Assembly: GCA_030642635.1 (NCBI GenBank)
Contig: DAOWNK010000058.1
Span: 1 to 14,533 of the forward strand
Origin: Pirellulales bacterium
GTDB taxonomy: Bacteria; Planctomycetota; Planctomycetia; Pirellulales; Thermoguttaceae
Direction: 5' to 3'
Length of the DNA stretch: 14,533 bases
The notes under the pieces: model-generated
Databases searched by the model: none
What the model was told of the DNA's origin: nothing
Seen by the model: the letters and a program-made list of their open reading frames with translations, nothing else
Made by a program: the position numbers and the translations under genes
Part shown: positions 1 through 7,252 of the stretch, in pieces
Position numbering within the stretch: position 1 is the first letter of the stretch
Layout of the letters: the number at the start of each line of letters is the position of its first letter

Positions 1-1110
1 AGCGGTCTCCATTCGCACGGCCTCCAACAACGGGCCTTGCTTGTCACGCCACGTGCTTATCACGTACAACTCCGATGGGAACGACTCGCGCAGAAGGTCG
101 CGTACCGCCGCGCCGTCGACGCCCGGCTTCAGCTTGATTTGGATCGAGCTTACCCGGCCTATCCCGGTTGTCGGGTCGATCATCCCGCGCAGCTCTTGCA
201 GCTTTTTGATCGGCACGAACACGAAGCTCGAGTCGTACTCGCTCATCTTGCTCTCGTAGAAGTCGACGATGGTGAAGTTGTCGCTTATGGCGTTGGGCGG
301 CGTGCCGGCGGTGGGGAACGTGAGTTTTACATCGTCGCCGGGCAGGGCCAGAAAACGGTCTTCGCCGGCTGGCGTGCGGAAAGATGAAAGTGCAATCCCA
401 AGCACCGCGCCGGTGTGTTGCTCCGTCGCCGCGTCAAACTCGTTCGATTCCGTCTGATGTGCGGCGAACGGGTCTTGATGCACAGTCACAGCCGAGACGG
501 CTGTGCCACTGGTTTTTTTGCCACTGGTTTTTTTGCCACTGGTTTCTTTCCTCAATTGTTTGCTAAATGCTTTTGCCCTGGCGACACGGCGGCGATGCGT
601 CCAGCCGGCCTCCTTCATCTGCCTGCGCTGCGGCACATCGCCGGCGGCCTGGTGGTCGCGTGTGTCGTAGCCGCCGTCGTGCAGCAGAAAGCTCATCTGC
701 CGGCGGTTTTCTTCGTGTTGCAGGTACTTTCCAAAATCGCTCACGTTGCTCTGCGTCTTCTCGTCGATGCCGATCAACTGCACCTGCCGGGTGATCCACT
801 GGCCGCCGTATTGGAAGCTGAGCATTCCCGGCACGGCGACCACGGCCGTCATGCCCTCGATCTGATCGCCGGCCACCCGGTCGATCTGCTCCATGTGCCA
901 GACGGCGTCGTACATGCCCTCCAGGCTCCTGGCGTCTACGACCACGTCGGCCAGGATACCGTGAATGCGATTTTGCATCTCGGTGGTAAAGCCCGTCATC
1001 ACGCTGTTGACCACGATCATCGTGGCCACGCCCAGCATTACGCTGACGATAGAGACCAGTGCGATGTACCGCGTGCGGAGGTATCGCAGGCAAAGGACGA
1101 GTTTGTACAT
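1..1110 (-). CDS. lolC: LolC/LolE-family lipoprotein-releasing ABC transporter permease (partial, C-terminus outside window)
   Basis: The minus-strand frame is open from ATG at 1110 to the window edge, giving 370 residues without a stop. The first 12 residues (MYKLVLCLRYLR) and a membrane segment at about 15-37 match the N-terminus of LolC/LolE permeases. Residues 354-370 (WRDKQGPLLEAVRMETA) closely match the end of the E. coli LolC periplasmic domain, just before its second membrane segment. The family works with the ATPase LolD to move lipoproteins from the inner membrane to LolA. A GAGG site 9 nt upstream lies inside the end of lysS, so the two genes are probably co-transcribed; a lysS-lolC-lolD order is known from other bacteria, and lolD may lie outside the window. 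The middle (about 140-260) is a basic, low-complexity insertion not expected in LolC, containing three KKTSG-type repeats (188-202) encoded by DNA repeats. Family call is firm; LolC versus LolE is not resolved. Confidence 0.85.
   Translation of the reverse strand, partial: MYKLVLCLRYLRTRYIALVSIVSVMLGVATMIVVNSVMTGFTTEMQNRIHGILADVVVDARSLEGMYDAVWHMEQIDRVAGDQIEGMTAVVAVPGMLSFQYGGQWITRQVQLIGIDEKTQSNVSDFGKYLQHEENRRQMSFLLHDGGYDTRDHQAAGDVPQRRQMKEAGWTHRRRVARAKAFSKQLRKETSGKKTSGKKTSGTAVSAVTVHQDPFAAHQTESNEFDAATEQHTGAVLGIALSSFRTPAGEDRFLALPGDDVKLTFPTAGTPPNAISDNFTIVDFYESKMSEYDSSFVFVPIKKLQELRGMIDPTTGIGRVSSIQIKLKPGVDGAAVRDLLRESFPSELYVISTWRDKQGPLLEAVRMETA
487..549. repeat. Palindrome plus three 15-bp tandem repeats inside lolC
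   Basis: A perfect palindrome lies at 487-505 (arms CACAGCCG and CGGCTGTG, loop AGA). It is followed directly by three 15-bp units at 505-519, 520-534 and 535-549; the first two are identical (GCCACTGGTTTTTTT) and the third differs by one base. Read on the lolC strand, each unit encodes K-K/E-T-S-G and the palindrome encodes TAVSAVT, so the whole element is in frame (residues about 188-209). The palindrome has the same build (8-bp arms, AGA loop, GCCACT flank) as the intergenic one at 14407-14430. Confidence 0.85.
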
Positions 1111-1114
1111 GTGG

Positions 1115-2626
1115 CTAAACCTCGGGCCTTAACAACGGGAACAAAATTACCTCGCGGATCGTCTGCGAACCGGTCAACAACATCACCAGCCGATCGATGC
1201 CGATCCCCAGCCCTCCGGCCGGGGGCATGCCGTGACGCAGCGCTCGGACGAAATCGCGGTCCATCGTCGCCATCGAGTCCTCTTCCGCCATACCGGCAAG
1301 CTGGCTACCGAAAAGCTCCTCTTGCAAGTCCGGATCGTTCAGTTCCGTGTAGGCGTTTGCTACTTCCATGCCGCAGATGAACAACTCGAACCGCTCGGCG
1401 ACCGTCGGATCGTCGGCCTTGCGCTTCGTAAGCGGGCAGATGCTGGCCGGATAGTCCAACACGAACACCGGGCCGGTAAGCGCGTCCTCGACCTTCGCCT
1501 CAAATACCTCGTTTTTGATTACGTCCGGGTGTTTTCCGGCGGTCTCCAGGCCGATCTGCTCGGCCAGCGACTTCACGGCGGCCGGATCGTCGGCCGCCAC
1601 GCCGGTCTGCTCGGTGAACAACTCGCCGTATGTTTTACGGACAAACGGCGGTGTGAAGTCGATTGTATCATCGCCCCACGGCAGCTTGTTGTCTTGGCCT
1701 GTCGCGTGGATTGCATCGACGATAAGCCGTTCGGTCAGGTCCATCATCGTCCGATAGTCGCCGTATGCCTGATAGACCTCCAACATGGTGAACTCTGGGT
1801 TGTGCCTGGGGCTGATCCCTTCGTTGCGATATACCCGACCCAGTTCATACACACGCTCGATCCCGCCGACCAACAGCCGTTTCAGGTGCAGTTCCAGTGC
1901 GATACGCAGATACAGGTCGATATCCAGTGCGTTGTGGTGTGTGGTGAACGGCCGTGCGGCAGCCCCGCCGGCAATCGAGTGCAGCGTGGGGCCTTCCACC
2001 TCGACGAACCGCTGCCGGGAAAGCGTGCTGCGGATCGACTGGATGATCTTTGTGCGACGCAGGAACCGCTCCAACACGCCGTCGGTGTGGATCAGGTCGA
2101 GGTATCGCATCCGCTGCCGCAGGTCCGGGTCTTGCAGTCCCTTGTGCTTGGCCGGCGGTGTCTCAAGCGACTTGCCCAGAAAGTGCAGGTCTTCGGCAAA
2201 GATGGTCAGCTCTCCGGTGTTGGTCCGCTTTAATTGGCCGTCTACGCCGATGATGTCGCCCAGGTCGAAGCATTGTGCCAGTGCCCAATTTTTTTCGCCG
2301 ACTTGGTTTTTGCCGATAAACAGTTGAATTTTGCCGGTCCAATCGCGGATATCCAGAAATATGAGCTTTCCTTTTTTCCGCTGCAAGACGATGCGCCCCG
2401 CGGCCCGGACCTGTGGCCCGGTTTGCTCGGCCGAGCGTCGGCCTTCCTGGATCGGATGGACGACGATTTCGGACTCTTTTTGTCTGATGTCGCCTATTGG
2501 CAGATGGTCGTCGAATCGTCCTCCCCACGGATCGACCCCCAGTTCCTCTATTTTGCGCAGTTTTTCTCGCCTGGCGGCCTCCAAAGCAGCCCCGCCGGTC
2601 GGTTCGTCTTGGTCTGGCTTGGTCAT
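1115..2626 (-). CDS. lysS: Lysine--tRNA ligase, class II
   Basis: The 503-residue product charges tRNA-Lys in the cytoplasm using ATP. An OB-fold anticodon-binding domain occupies about residues 73-152. The catalytic domain shows class II motif 2 at 264-283 (GRVYRNEGISPRHNPEFTML) and motif 3 at 471-486 (GGLGIGIDRLVMLLTG). Length is normal for bacterial LysRS. The ATG at 2626 has no clear Shine-Dalgarno site; a 7-bp hairpin sits in the leader 7 nt before it. A good sigma-70-type promoter lies just upstream (2672-2699). The stop is TAG, four bases before the lolC start, suggesting coupled expression of the two genes. It is transcribed divergently from leuS, so two aminoacyl-tRNA synthetase genes share one short regulatory region. 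Confidence 0.96.
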   Translation of the reverse strand: MTKPDQDEPTGGAALEAARREKLRKIEELGVDPWGGRFDDHLPIGDIRQKESEIVVHPIQEGRRSAEQTGPQVRAAGRIVLQRKKGKLIFLDIRDWTGKIQLFIGKNQVGEKNWALAQCFDLGDIIGVDGQLKRTNTGELTIFAEDLHFLGKSLETPPAKHKGLQDPDLRQRMRYLDLIHTDGVLERFLRRTKIIQSIRSTLSRQRFVEVEGPTLHSIAGGAAARPFTTHHNALDIDLYLRIALELHLKRLLVGGIERVYELGRVYRNEGISPRHNPEFTMLEVYQAYGDYRTMMDLTERLIVDAIHATGQDNKLPWGDDTIDFTPPFVRKTYGELFTEQTGVAADDPAAVKSLAEQIGLETAGKHPDVIKNEVFEAKVEDALTGPVFVLDYPASICPLTKRKADDPTVAERFELFICGMEVANAYTELNDPDLQEELFGSQLAGMAEEDSMATMDRDFVRALRHGMPPAGGLGIGIDRLVMLLTGSQTIREVILFPLLRPEV

Positions 2627-2633
2627 TGTGAGA

Positions 2634-2654
2634 AAGCCGCTTGCGGCTTAGCAG
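2634..2654. repeat. Short palindromic repeat in the lysS leader
   Basis: AAGCCGC (2634-2640) and GCGGCTT (2643-2649) form a 7-bp stem around TT. The 19-nt stretch 2636-2654 is identical to 13827-13845 in front of rpsG, and 13 nt of it recur in inverted orientation at about 8645-8657. In the lysS transcript the hairpin would end 7 nt before the start codon. Confidence 0.75.
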
Positions 2655-2671
2655 AAAATTATGGTCGGGAC

Positions 2672-2699
2672 ATTGTAATGGAAGGCGGCCGGGGGTCAA
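2672..2699 (-). promoter_or_regulatory. Putative sigma-70-type promoter for lysS
   Basis: Reading the minus strand, TTGACC (2699-2694) is followed after 16 nt by TACAAT (2677-2672). A second TTGACA overlaps at 2705-2700 but gives a 22-nt spacing. The expected transcript start is near 2665, leaving a leader of about 38 nt. Confidence 0.55.
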
Positions 2700-2716
2700 T
2701 GTCAAACCGCGGCGGC

Positions 2717-2746
2717 TTTACAGTTGGTGTGCTGAATTAGTAGAAT
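2717..2746 (+). promoter_or_regulatory. Putative sigma-70-type promoter for leuS
   Basis: TTTACA (2717-2722) and TAGAAT (2741-2746) are separated by 18 nt, each one mismatch from consensus. The predicted start near 2753 would leave only about 14 nt of leader, with the ribosome site almost at the 5' end. The -35 box lies in a GCGGCTTTACA stretch that recurs at 13894-13904 beside a palindrome. The -10 box overlaps a direct repeat of GAATTAGT (2734-2741 and 2743-2750). Confidence 0.4.
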
Positions 2747-2766
2747 TAGTCGCAAGGAGATTACGT

Positions 2767-5736
2767 ATGCCTCGCTACGACCCGGCCACGCTGGAACCGA
2801 AGTGGCAAAAATACTGGGAAGAAAACCGCACGTTCGCCTCGCCTAAATTGCCCAAGGGCCGCAAACTCTACGTGCTGGATATGTTCCCATACCCCAGCGG
2901 CGACGGGCTGCACGTCGGCCACCCGGAGGGATACACCGCAACCGACATCGTCTGCCGCTACCACCGTATGCTCGGCGCCGATGTGATGCACCCGATGGGC
3001 TGGGACGCATTCGGGCTGCCGGCCGAACAGCACGCCAAGAAGACCGGTACGCATCCACGCACGACCACCGAGCGGAACATCGCCAACTTCCGCCGCCAGT
3101 TGAAAATGCTCGGGTTCAGTTTCGATTGGGACCGCGAGCTGGCCACCACCGACGCAAATTATTTCCGCTGGACGCAGTTCATCTTTCTGGTGCTGTTCGA
3201 TACATGGTTCGATGATAAGCAACAAAAGGGCCGTCCGATCGCAGAATTGCCCATTCCAGAGGACGTTCTGGCGGAAGGAGACGATGCGGCGGCACGATAC
3301 CGCGACGAGCATCGGTTGGCATATCAACTCGAGGCGCCGGTCAACTGGTGCCCGGCGTTGGGCACCGTGCTGGCCAACGAGGAGGTTGTCGGGGGCGTAA
3401 GCGAGCGTGGCGGGCACCCGGTCGTGCGGATACCGCTGCGGCAGTGGATGTTGCGGATTACCGCCTATGCCGACCGGCTCGAACGTGATCTGGACGAGTT
3501 GGATTGGCCGGACAGCATCAAGGCGTTGCAGCGGAACTGGATAGGGCGGAGCACCGGGGCGGAGGTCGATTTCTTTATCGGCCGGGTGGCTGGTGGCAAA
3601 GCCGAAGGCGATGCCCCAGCAGTTCCGGGGCACCGCTGCGCTTTGCCCCGGCCACCCAACGAAGGCGATACCCCAGCAGTTCCGGGGCACCGCTGTGCTT
3701 TGCCCCAGCCACTCAACAAAGAGTACGCCGGCTGGATAGCCGATCGCTCGGCGGCCGGGTATCCAAAAAAACCTGGCGACGAAGTGCTGCGAGTTTACAC
3801 CACCCGGCCCGATACGCTTTTCGGCGCCACCTACATGGTCATCGCGCCGGAGCACCCACTGGTCGAGCGGTTGACTACATCTGAACAAGCAGAAGAAGTA
3901 AAGGCATATTGCCGGCAGGCGGCACAAAAGAGCGACCTTGACCGGACCGACCTGGCCAAGGAGAAAACCGGTGTGTTTACCGGCTCCTACGCGATCAATC
4001 CGGTAAACAACGAGCCGATACCGATCTGGGTGGCCGACTACGTGTTGATAAGCTACGGCACCGGTGCGATCATGGCCGTGCCGGCACACGACACGCGCGA
4101 CTTCGAGTTTGCTTGCCAGTTCAAGTTGCCGATCATACCAGTGGTCGATCCGGGCAAGCGACCAGAGGTCCCACGCGATGATTTACTGGCCGGGCGAGTA
4201 GCGTTTATCGAGGACGGCACTGCGATCAACTCGGGCAAGTACACCGGAATGTCCACGGCCGAGTTCAAACAAAAAATCGCCGAGGATCTTACCGCCAAGG
4301 GTCTTGGCCGCAGTGCGGTCAACTACAAGCTGCGCGATTGGCTGTTCAGCCGCCAGCACTTCTGGGGCGAGCCGTTCCCGATACTGCATGAGTTAGACGC
4401 AGACGGTCGCCCGACCGGCACGCTGCGCACCGTGCCGGCCGATCAACTACCTGTCGATCTGCCCGAGCGGATGCGGTTCAACGCCGAGCACTCCAGCCCC
4501 GAGCCGCCGTTGGAATCCGCCCCGGACGACTGGCTCTACGTTACCATCGGCGGGAAGCGTTACAAGCGCGAGACGAACACCATGCCGCAATGGGCCGGCT
4601 CGTGCTGGTATTACCTGCGGTTCCTCGATCCGAACAATGACCATGCGTTAGTCGATCCGGAGATCGAGCGTGCCTGGATGCCGGTCGATCTGTACGTCGG
4701 CGGAGCGGAGCACGCCGTGCTGCATCTGCTATACGCCCGATTCTGGCACAAGGTGCTCAACGATCGCGGCCACGTCGGCACGGCCGAACCGTTCCAAAAA
4801 CTCGTCAACCAGGGGATGATACTGGGCGAGATGGAGTTTACCGGCTACAAGGACCAGGCCGGCGGTTGGGTAAGTGCAGCGGCAGTCCACATCGACGCCG
4901 ACGGCCGGCAGGTGTTGAAAAAATCGAACGAGCTGGTTACTGCCGTGAATGTAAATGCGGAGAAAGCCGAGAAGCAAGGCGATGCGTTTGTGTTGAAGGA
5001 AGACTCGAAAATCAAGATCGACTCTCGTGCGTACAAGATGTCGAAAAGCCGCGGAAACGTCGTCAACCCGGACGATGTGGTCGCACAGTACGGAGCCGAC
5101 TCGCTACGGCTGTACGAGATGTTCATGGGTCCGCTGGAGGCCGTAAAGCCGTGGAGCATGGACGGCGTGAGCGGAGTGCGGGGATTTCTGGACCGCGTGT
5201 GGCGGATGATTGTCGATGACGCCGCCGAGACGGTCGAGCTAAACGCGGCCGTACAGTCCACCGAACCTACGGCCGAGCAGAACCGCATGTTGCACAAGAC
5301 CATAAAGGCGGTGACCGAAGACCTGGACCGGATGGCGTTCAACACGGCCATTGCCCGGATGATGGAATTCACGAATTTTTTTCTCAAGGAGCAAATTCGC
5401 CCGAGGGAAGCGATGGAGAAGTTCGTGTTGTTGCTCTCGCCGTTTGCACCGCACGTGGCCGAGGAGCTTTGGGGGGGTTTGGGCCACGACCGGACGTTGG
5501 CCTGTGAATCTTGGCCGAAGTTCGACGAGTCGCTCATACGTGAAGACACGGTCGAGGTGCCCGTACAGATATGCGGGAAACTCCGCAGCCGGATTCGTGT
5601 TCCCGTAGATTGCGACAAGGCCGCATTGGAAAAAGCCGCCCGGGGTGATCCTCGCATTGCCGAGTTGCTCGCAGGCAAAACGGTCGTCAAAGTGATTGTA
5701 GTGTCTGGTCGGATGGTGAATTTTGTAGTTCATTGA
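2767..5736 (+). CDS. leuS: Leucine--tRNA ligase with an in-frame repeat insertion
   Basis: The 989-residue product charges tRNA-Leu. The start at 2767 is fixed by AAGGAG at 2754-2759, 7 nt upstream; the frame stays open further upstream but that part has no LeuRS similarity. Class I signatures are HVGH at 49-52 and KMSKS at 757-761. The CP1 editing domain shows TTRPD (345-349) and GTGAIMAVPAHDTRD ending at D445, the expected position of the conserved editing aspartate. The protein is longer than typical LeuRS (about 860 residues), partly because residues 280-317 come from two tandem 57-bp DNA repeats. These lie between the first strands of the editing domain (after GAEVDFFIG, before EVLRVYTTRPD), where E. 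coli LeuRS has only a short loop. The active-site motifs are intact, so the enzyme is probably functional. The stop is TGA, followed by a strong terminator. Confidence 0.96.
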   Translation: MPRYDPATLEPKWQKYWEENRTFASPKLPKGRKLYVLDMFPYPSGDGLHVGHPEGYTATDIVCRYHRMLGADVMHPMGWDAFGLPAEQHAKKTGTHPRTTTERNIANFRRQLKMLGFSFDWDRELATTDANYFRWTQFIFLVLFDTWFDDKQQKGRPIAELPIPEDVLAEGDDAAARYRDEHRLAYQLEAPVNWCPALGTVLANEEVVGGVSERGGHPVVRIPLRQWMLRITAYADRLERDLDELDWPDSIKALQRNWIGRSTGAEVDFFIGRVAGGKAEGDAPAVPGHRCALPRPPNEGDTPAVPGHRCALPQPLNKEYAGWIADRSAAGYPKKPGDEVLRVYTTRPDTLFGATYMVIAPEHPLVERLTTSEQAEEVKAYCRQAAQKSDLDRTDLAKEKTGVFTGSYAINPVNNEPIPIWVADYVLISYGTGAIMAVPAHDTRDFEFACQFKLPIIPVVDPGKRPEVPRDDLLAGRVAFIEDGTAINSGKYTGMSTAEFKQKIAEDLTAKGLGRSAVNYKLRDWLFSRQHFWGEPFPILHELDADGRPTGTLRTVPADQLPVDLPERMRFNAEHSSPEPPLESAPDDWLYVTIGGKRYKRETNTMPQWAGSCWYYLRFLDPNNDHALVDPEIERAWMPVDLYVGGAEHAVLHLLYARFWHKVLNDRGHVGTAEPFQKLVNQGMILGEMEFTGYKDQAGGWVSAAAVHIDADGRQVLKKSNELVTAVNVNAEKAEKQGDAFVLKEDSKIKIDSRAYKMSKSRGNVVNPDDVVAQYGADSLRLYEMFMGPLEAVKPWSMDGVSGVRGFLDRVWRMIVDDAAETVELNAAVQSTEPTAEQNRMLHKTIKAVTEDLDRMAFNTAIARMMEFTNFFLKEQIRPREAMEKFVLLLSPFAPHVAEELWGGLGHDRTLACESWPKFDESLIREDTVEVPVQICGKLRSRIRVPVDCDKAALEKAARGDPRIAELLAGKTVVKVIVVSGRMVNFVVH
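3604..3717. repeat. Two tandem 57-bp repeats in frame within leuS
   Basis: Copies at 3604-3660 and 3661-3717 match at 53 of 57 positions; all four differences are transitions. Each adds exactly 19 codons (EGD-A/T-PAVPGHRCALP-R/Q-P-P/L-N). The unit holds overlapping dyads: CCCC/GGGG around AGCAGTTCC, and GGGGCA/TGCCCC around the next 11 nt; these share the middle arm and so cannot form together. The first copy has no stop codon in any of six frames; the second has one, a TGA in one minus-strand frame. Codon-aligned length and open frames suit insertion into genes. Confidence 0.9.
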
Positions 5737-5821
5737 AGTCTATCCGCATCTTGTTCCGATAGTTTTAATAACGGCTGCGGGTCTCCGAACAAGGCACAAG
5801 CCGAGTTCGGGCAGCCACAAG

Positions 5822-5861
5822 TGAGGGTTCTTGTACCGGCGAGCAAGGGCCCTCATTTTTT
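5822..5861 (+). terminator. Rho-independent terminator of leuS
   Basis: A 12-bp stem with two G-U pairs forms between 5822-5833 (TGAGGGTTCTTG) and 5844-5855 (CAAGGGCCCTCA), with a 10-nt loop, followed by six T at 5856-5861. It lies 86 nt after the leuS stop. There is no T-tract on the other strand, so it is not expected to stop alaC transcription. Confidence 0.85.
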
Positions 5862-5880
5862 GCGCCGCTATGGCCACCAG

Positions 5881-5926
5881 CCTGGCCCCTGGCCCCCAAT
5901 CACTAATCCCTAATCCCCAATCCCTA
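5881..5926. repeat. Degenerate 7-bp tandem array at the alaC 3' end
   Basis: Successive heptamers are CCTGGCC, CCTGGCC, CCCAATC, ACTAATC, CCTAATC, CCCAATC, then CCTA. The last unit contains the alaC stop codon (TAG on the minus strand, 5924-5926). The array resembles those at 11145-11179 and 14431-14533. Confidence 0.7.
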
Positions 5927-7153
5927 CTTTCCTAGACATTTTCCGATCTGTCGAACTGCCTGGCGAAGCCGATGCTCGTTTTCTACCAGCGCCATTCGCA
6001 CGTATCCTTCGCCCGCCTCGCCGAACCCTGCGCCTGGGCTTACGGCCACGTCGCCTTCCTTGAGCAGTTTCATGGCGAAGTCGAAGGAGTTCATCTGCGA
6101 TGCCCAAGGTTCGGATATTTTCGCCCAGACGAACATGGTGGCCTTCGGCCGTTCGATGCGCCAACCGAGCCGTTGCAGCCCGTCGCAGAGCACGTCGCGG
6201 CGACTCTGGTACACGGCCGACTGTGCCTCGACCGCAGCGTCTGTGTGGCGCAGCGCCATAATCGAGGCGATCTGGATCGGCCGGAACATGCCGTAGTCGT
6301 AATAGCCCTTTATGGTCAACAGCGCGCGGAGCATCTCGGCGTTGCCCGCACAAAAACCCACGCGCCAGCCGGCCATGTTGTAACCCTTGCTCATGGTCGT
6401 CAGCTCCACGCCGACGTCGATCGCACCGGGCGCAGCCAGAAAACTCGGCGTCCGGTAGCCGTCGAACGTCACGTCGGCGTATGCCAGGTCGCTTATGACC
6501 ATCAGCCCGTACCGCTTGGCCAGCTTGACAACCTCGACGTAGAACTCCGGCTCGACCACTGTAGTAGACGGATTGTGTGGGAAATTCACGATCAACACCT
6601 TCGGCCGTGGCGCCAGGTGCCGGCACGTGTAGTCGATGTTCGAGAGGAACCGTTCGCTGTCTGATACCTCCAGCAAGATCGAATTGGCGGCGGCTAGCGC
6701 AACGGCGTATAGATGTGCCGGATAGTACGGCGCAGGCACAATTGCCGTGTTGCCCGGGCCGAGCAGCGCCAAACACATGTGGCTGAACCCCTCCTTCGAT
6801 CCCAGGCAAACGGCCAGTTCATTCTGCGGGTCGAGCCGCACACCGTAGAGCTTCAGGTACTTGCCGGCAACCTCGCGCCGTAGGCTCAGTATCCCCTGCG
6901 ATTCGACGTAGCCGTGGTTTTTCGGGTCGCGGGCGGCCTCGGCCAGTTTCTCGACGACGATATCCTGCGGCGGATCGCCCGGGTTGCCCATGCCAAGATC
7001 GATCACGTCATCCCCGGCACGACGCTTCTGGTACATCAGCCGGTTAATCTGCGCAAACAGATACGGCGGCAGCCGGCTGACGCGGTCGGCCACCTCGATC
7101 GAGAAACGGCGGTCTTGCCGGACCGGTTCGGTGGGTTGGAGTTTGTCGGTCAT
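5924..7153 (-). CDS. alaC: Class I/II PLP aminotransferase, AlaC-like (glutamate-pyruvate transaminase)
   Basis: The 409-residue protein aligns along its length with E. coli AlaC (412 residues), which makes alanine from pyruvate and glutamate. Shared stretches include RLPPYLF near the start, DLGMGNPGDPP, NPSTTVVEPEF, DLAYADVTFDGY and TMSKGYNMAGWRVGF, where K256 is the expected Schiff-base lysine for pyridoxal phosphate, and later PKATMFVWAKI. The start at 7153 was chosen over 7204 because the extra 17 residues are encoded by palindromic repeat DNA and the shorter form fits the family length. No strong ribosome site is visible. It follows the HIT gene on the same strand, with a 25-bp inverted repeat between them. 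The TAG stop lies within a 7-bp repeat array. Related aminotransferases are often labelled LL-diaminopimelate or aspartate aminotransferase; substrate choice cannot be settled from sequence alone. Confidence 0.88.
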   Translation of the reverse strand: MTDKLQPTEPVRQDRRFSIEVADRVSRLPPYLFAQINRLMYQKRRAGDDVIDLGMGNPGDPPQDIVVEKLAEAARDPKNHGYVESQGILSLRREVAGKYLKLYGVRLDPQNELAVCLGSKEGFSHMCLALLGPGNTAIVPAPYYPAHLYAVALAAANSILLEVSDSERFLSNIDYTCRHLAPRPKVLIVNFPHNPSTTVVEPEFYVEVVKLAKRYGLMVISDLAYADVTFDGYRTPSFLAAPGAIDVGVELTTMSKGYNMAGWRVGFCAGNAEMLRALLTIKGYYDYGMFRPIQIASIMALRHTDAAVEAQSAVYQSRRDVLCDGLQRLGWRIERPKATMFVWAKISEPWASQMNSFDFAMKLLKEGDVAVSPGAGFGEAGEGYVRMALVENEHRLRQAVRQIGKCLGK

Positions 7154-7170
7154 TGGTGATATTGCTTGTA

Positions 7171-7237
7171 GTTTAGCCGCCGCGTCTACGCGGCGCGATT
7201 GCACTGTGTGGACGCCGCGTAGACGCGGCGGCTAAAC
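7171..7237. repeat. 25-bp perfect inverted repeat (paired palindromes) between the HIT gene and alaC
   Basis: Arms at 7171-7195 and 7213-7237 are perfect reverse complements separated by 17 nt. Each arm itself contains a palindrome (CGCCGCGT-CT-ACGCGGCG) and an outer GTTTAGC/GCTAAAC flank. The arrangement matches paired, inverted REP units (BIME-like). On the alaC-HIT strand it would form a very stable RNA hairpin without a T-tract. Confidence 0.9.
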
Positions 7238-7252
7238 GTTCTTATTACACAC

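Noticed and set aside
415..1380. Long plus-strand open frames opposite lolC and lysS
   Set aside because: They are antisense shadows of high-GC genes whose protein families are clear; translations show no recognisable domain.
2641..2766. Longer leuS start at 2641
   Set aside because: The extra 42 residues have no LeuRS similarity and run through the lysS leader repeat and both divergent promoters; AAGGAG sits 7 nt before 2767.
2761..4089. 442-residue minus-strand frame opposite leuS
   Set aside because: Shadow of leuS; it is open largely because of high GC content and because the 57-bp repeats lack stops.
7154..7204. Longer alaC start at 7204
   Set aside because: The added residues are encoded by the inverted repeat, and the 409-residue form matches the AlaC length.
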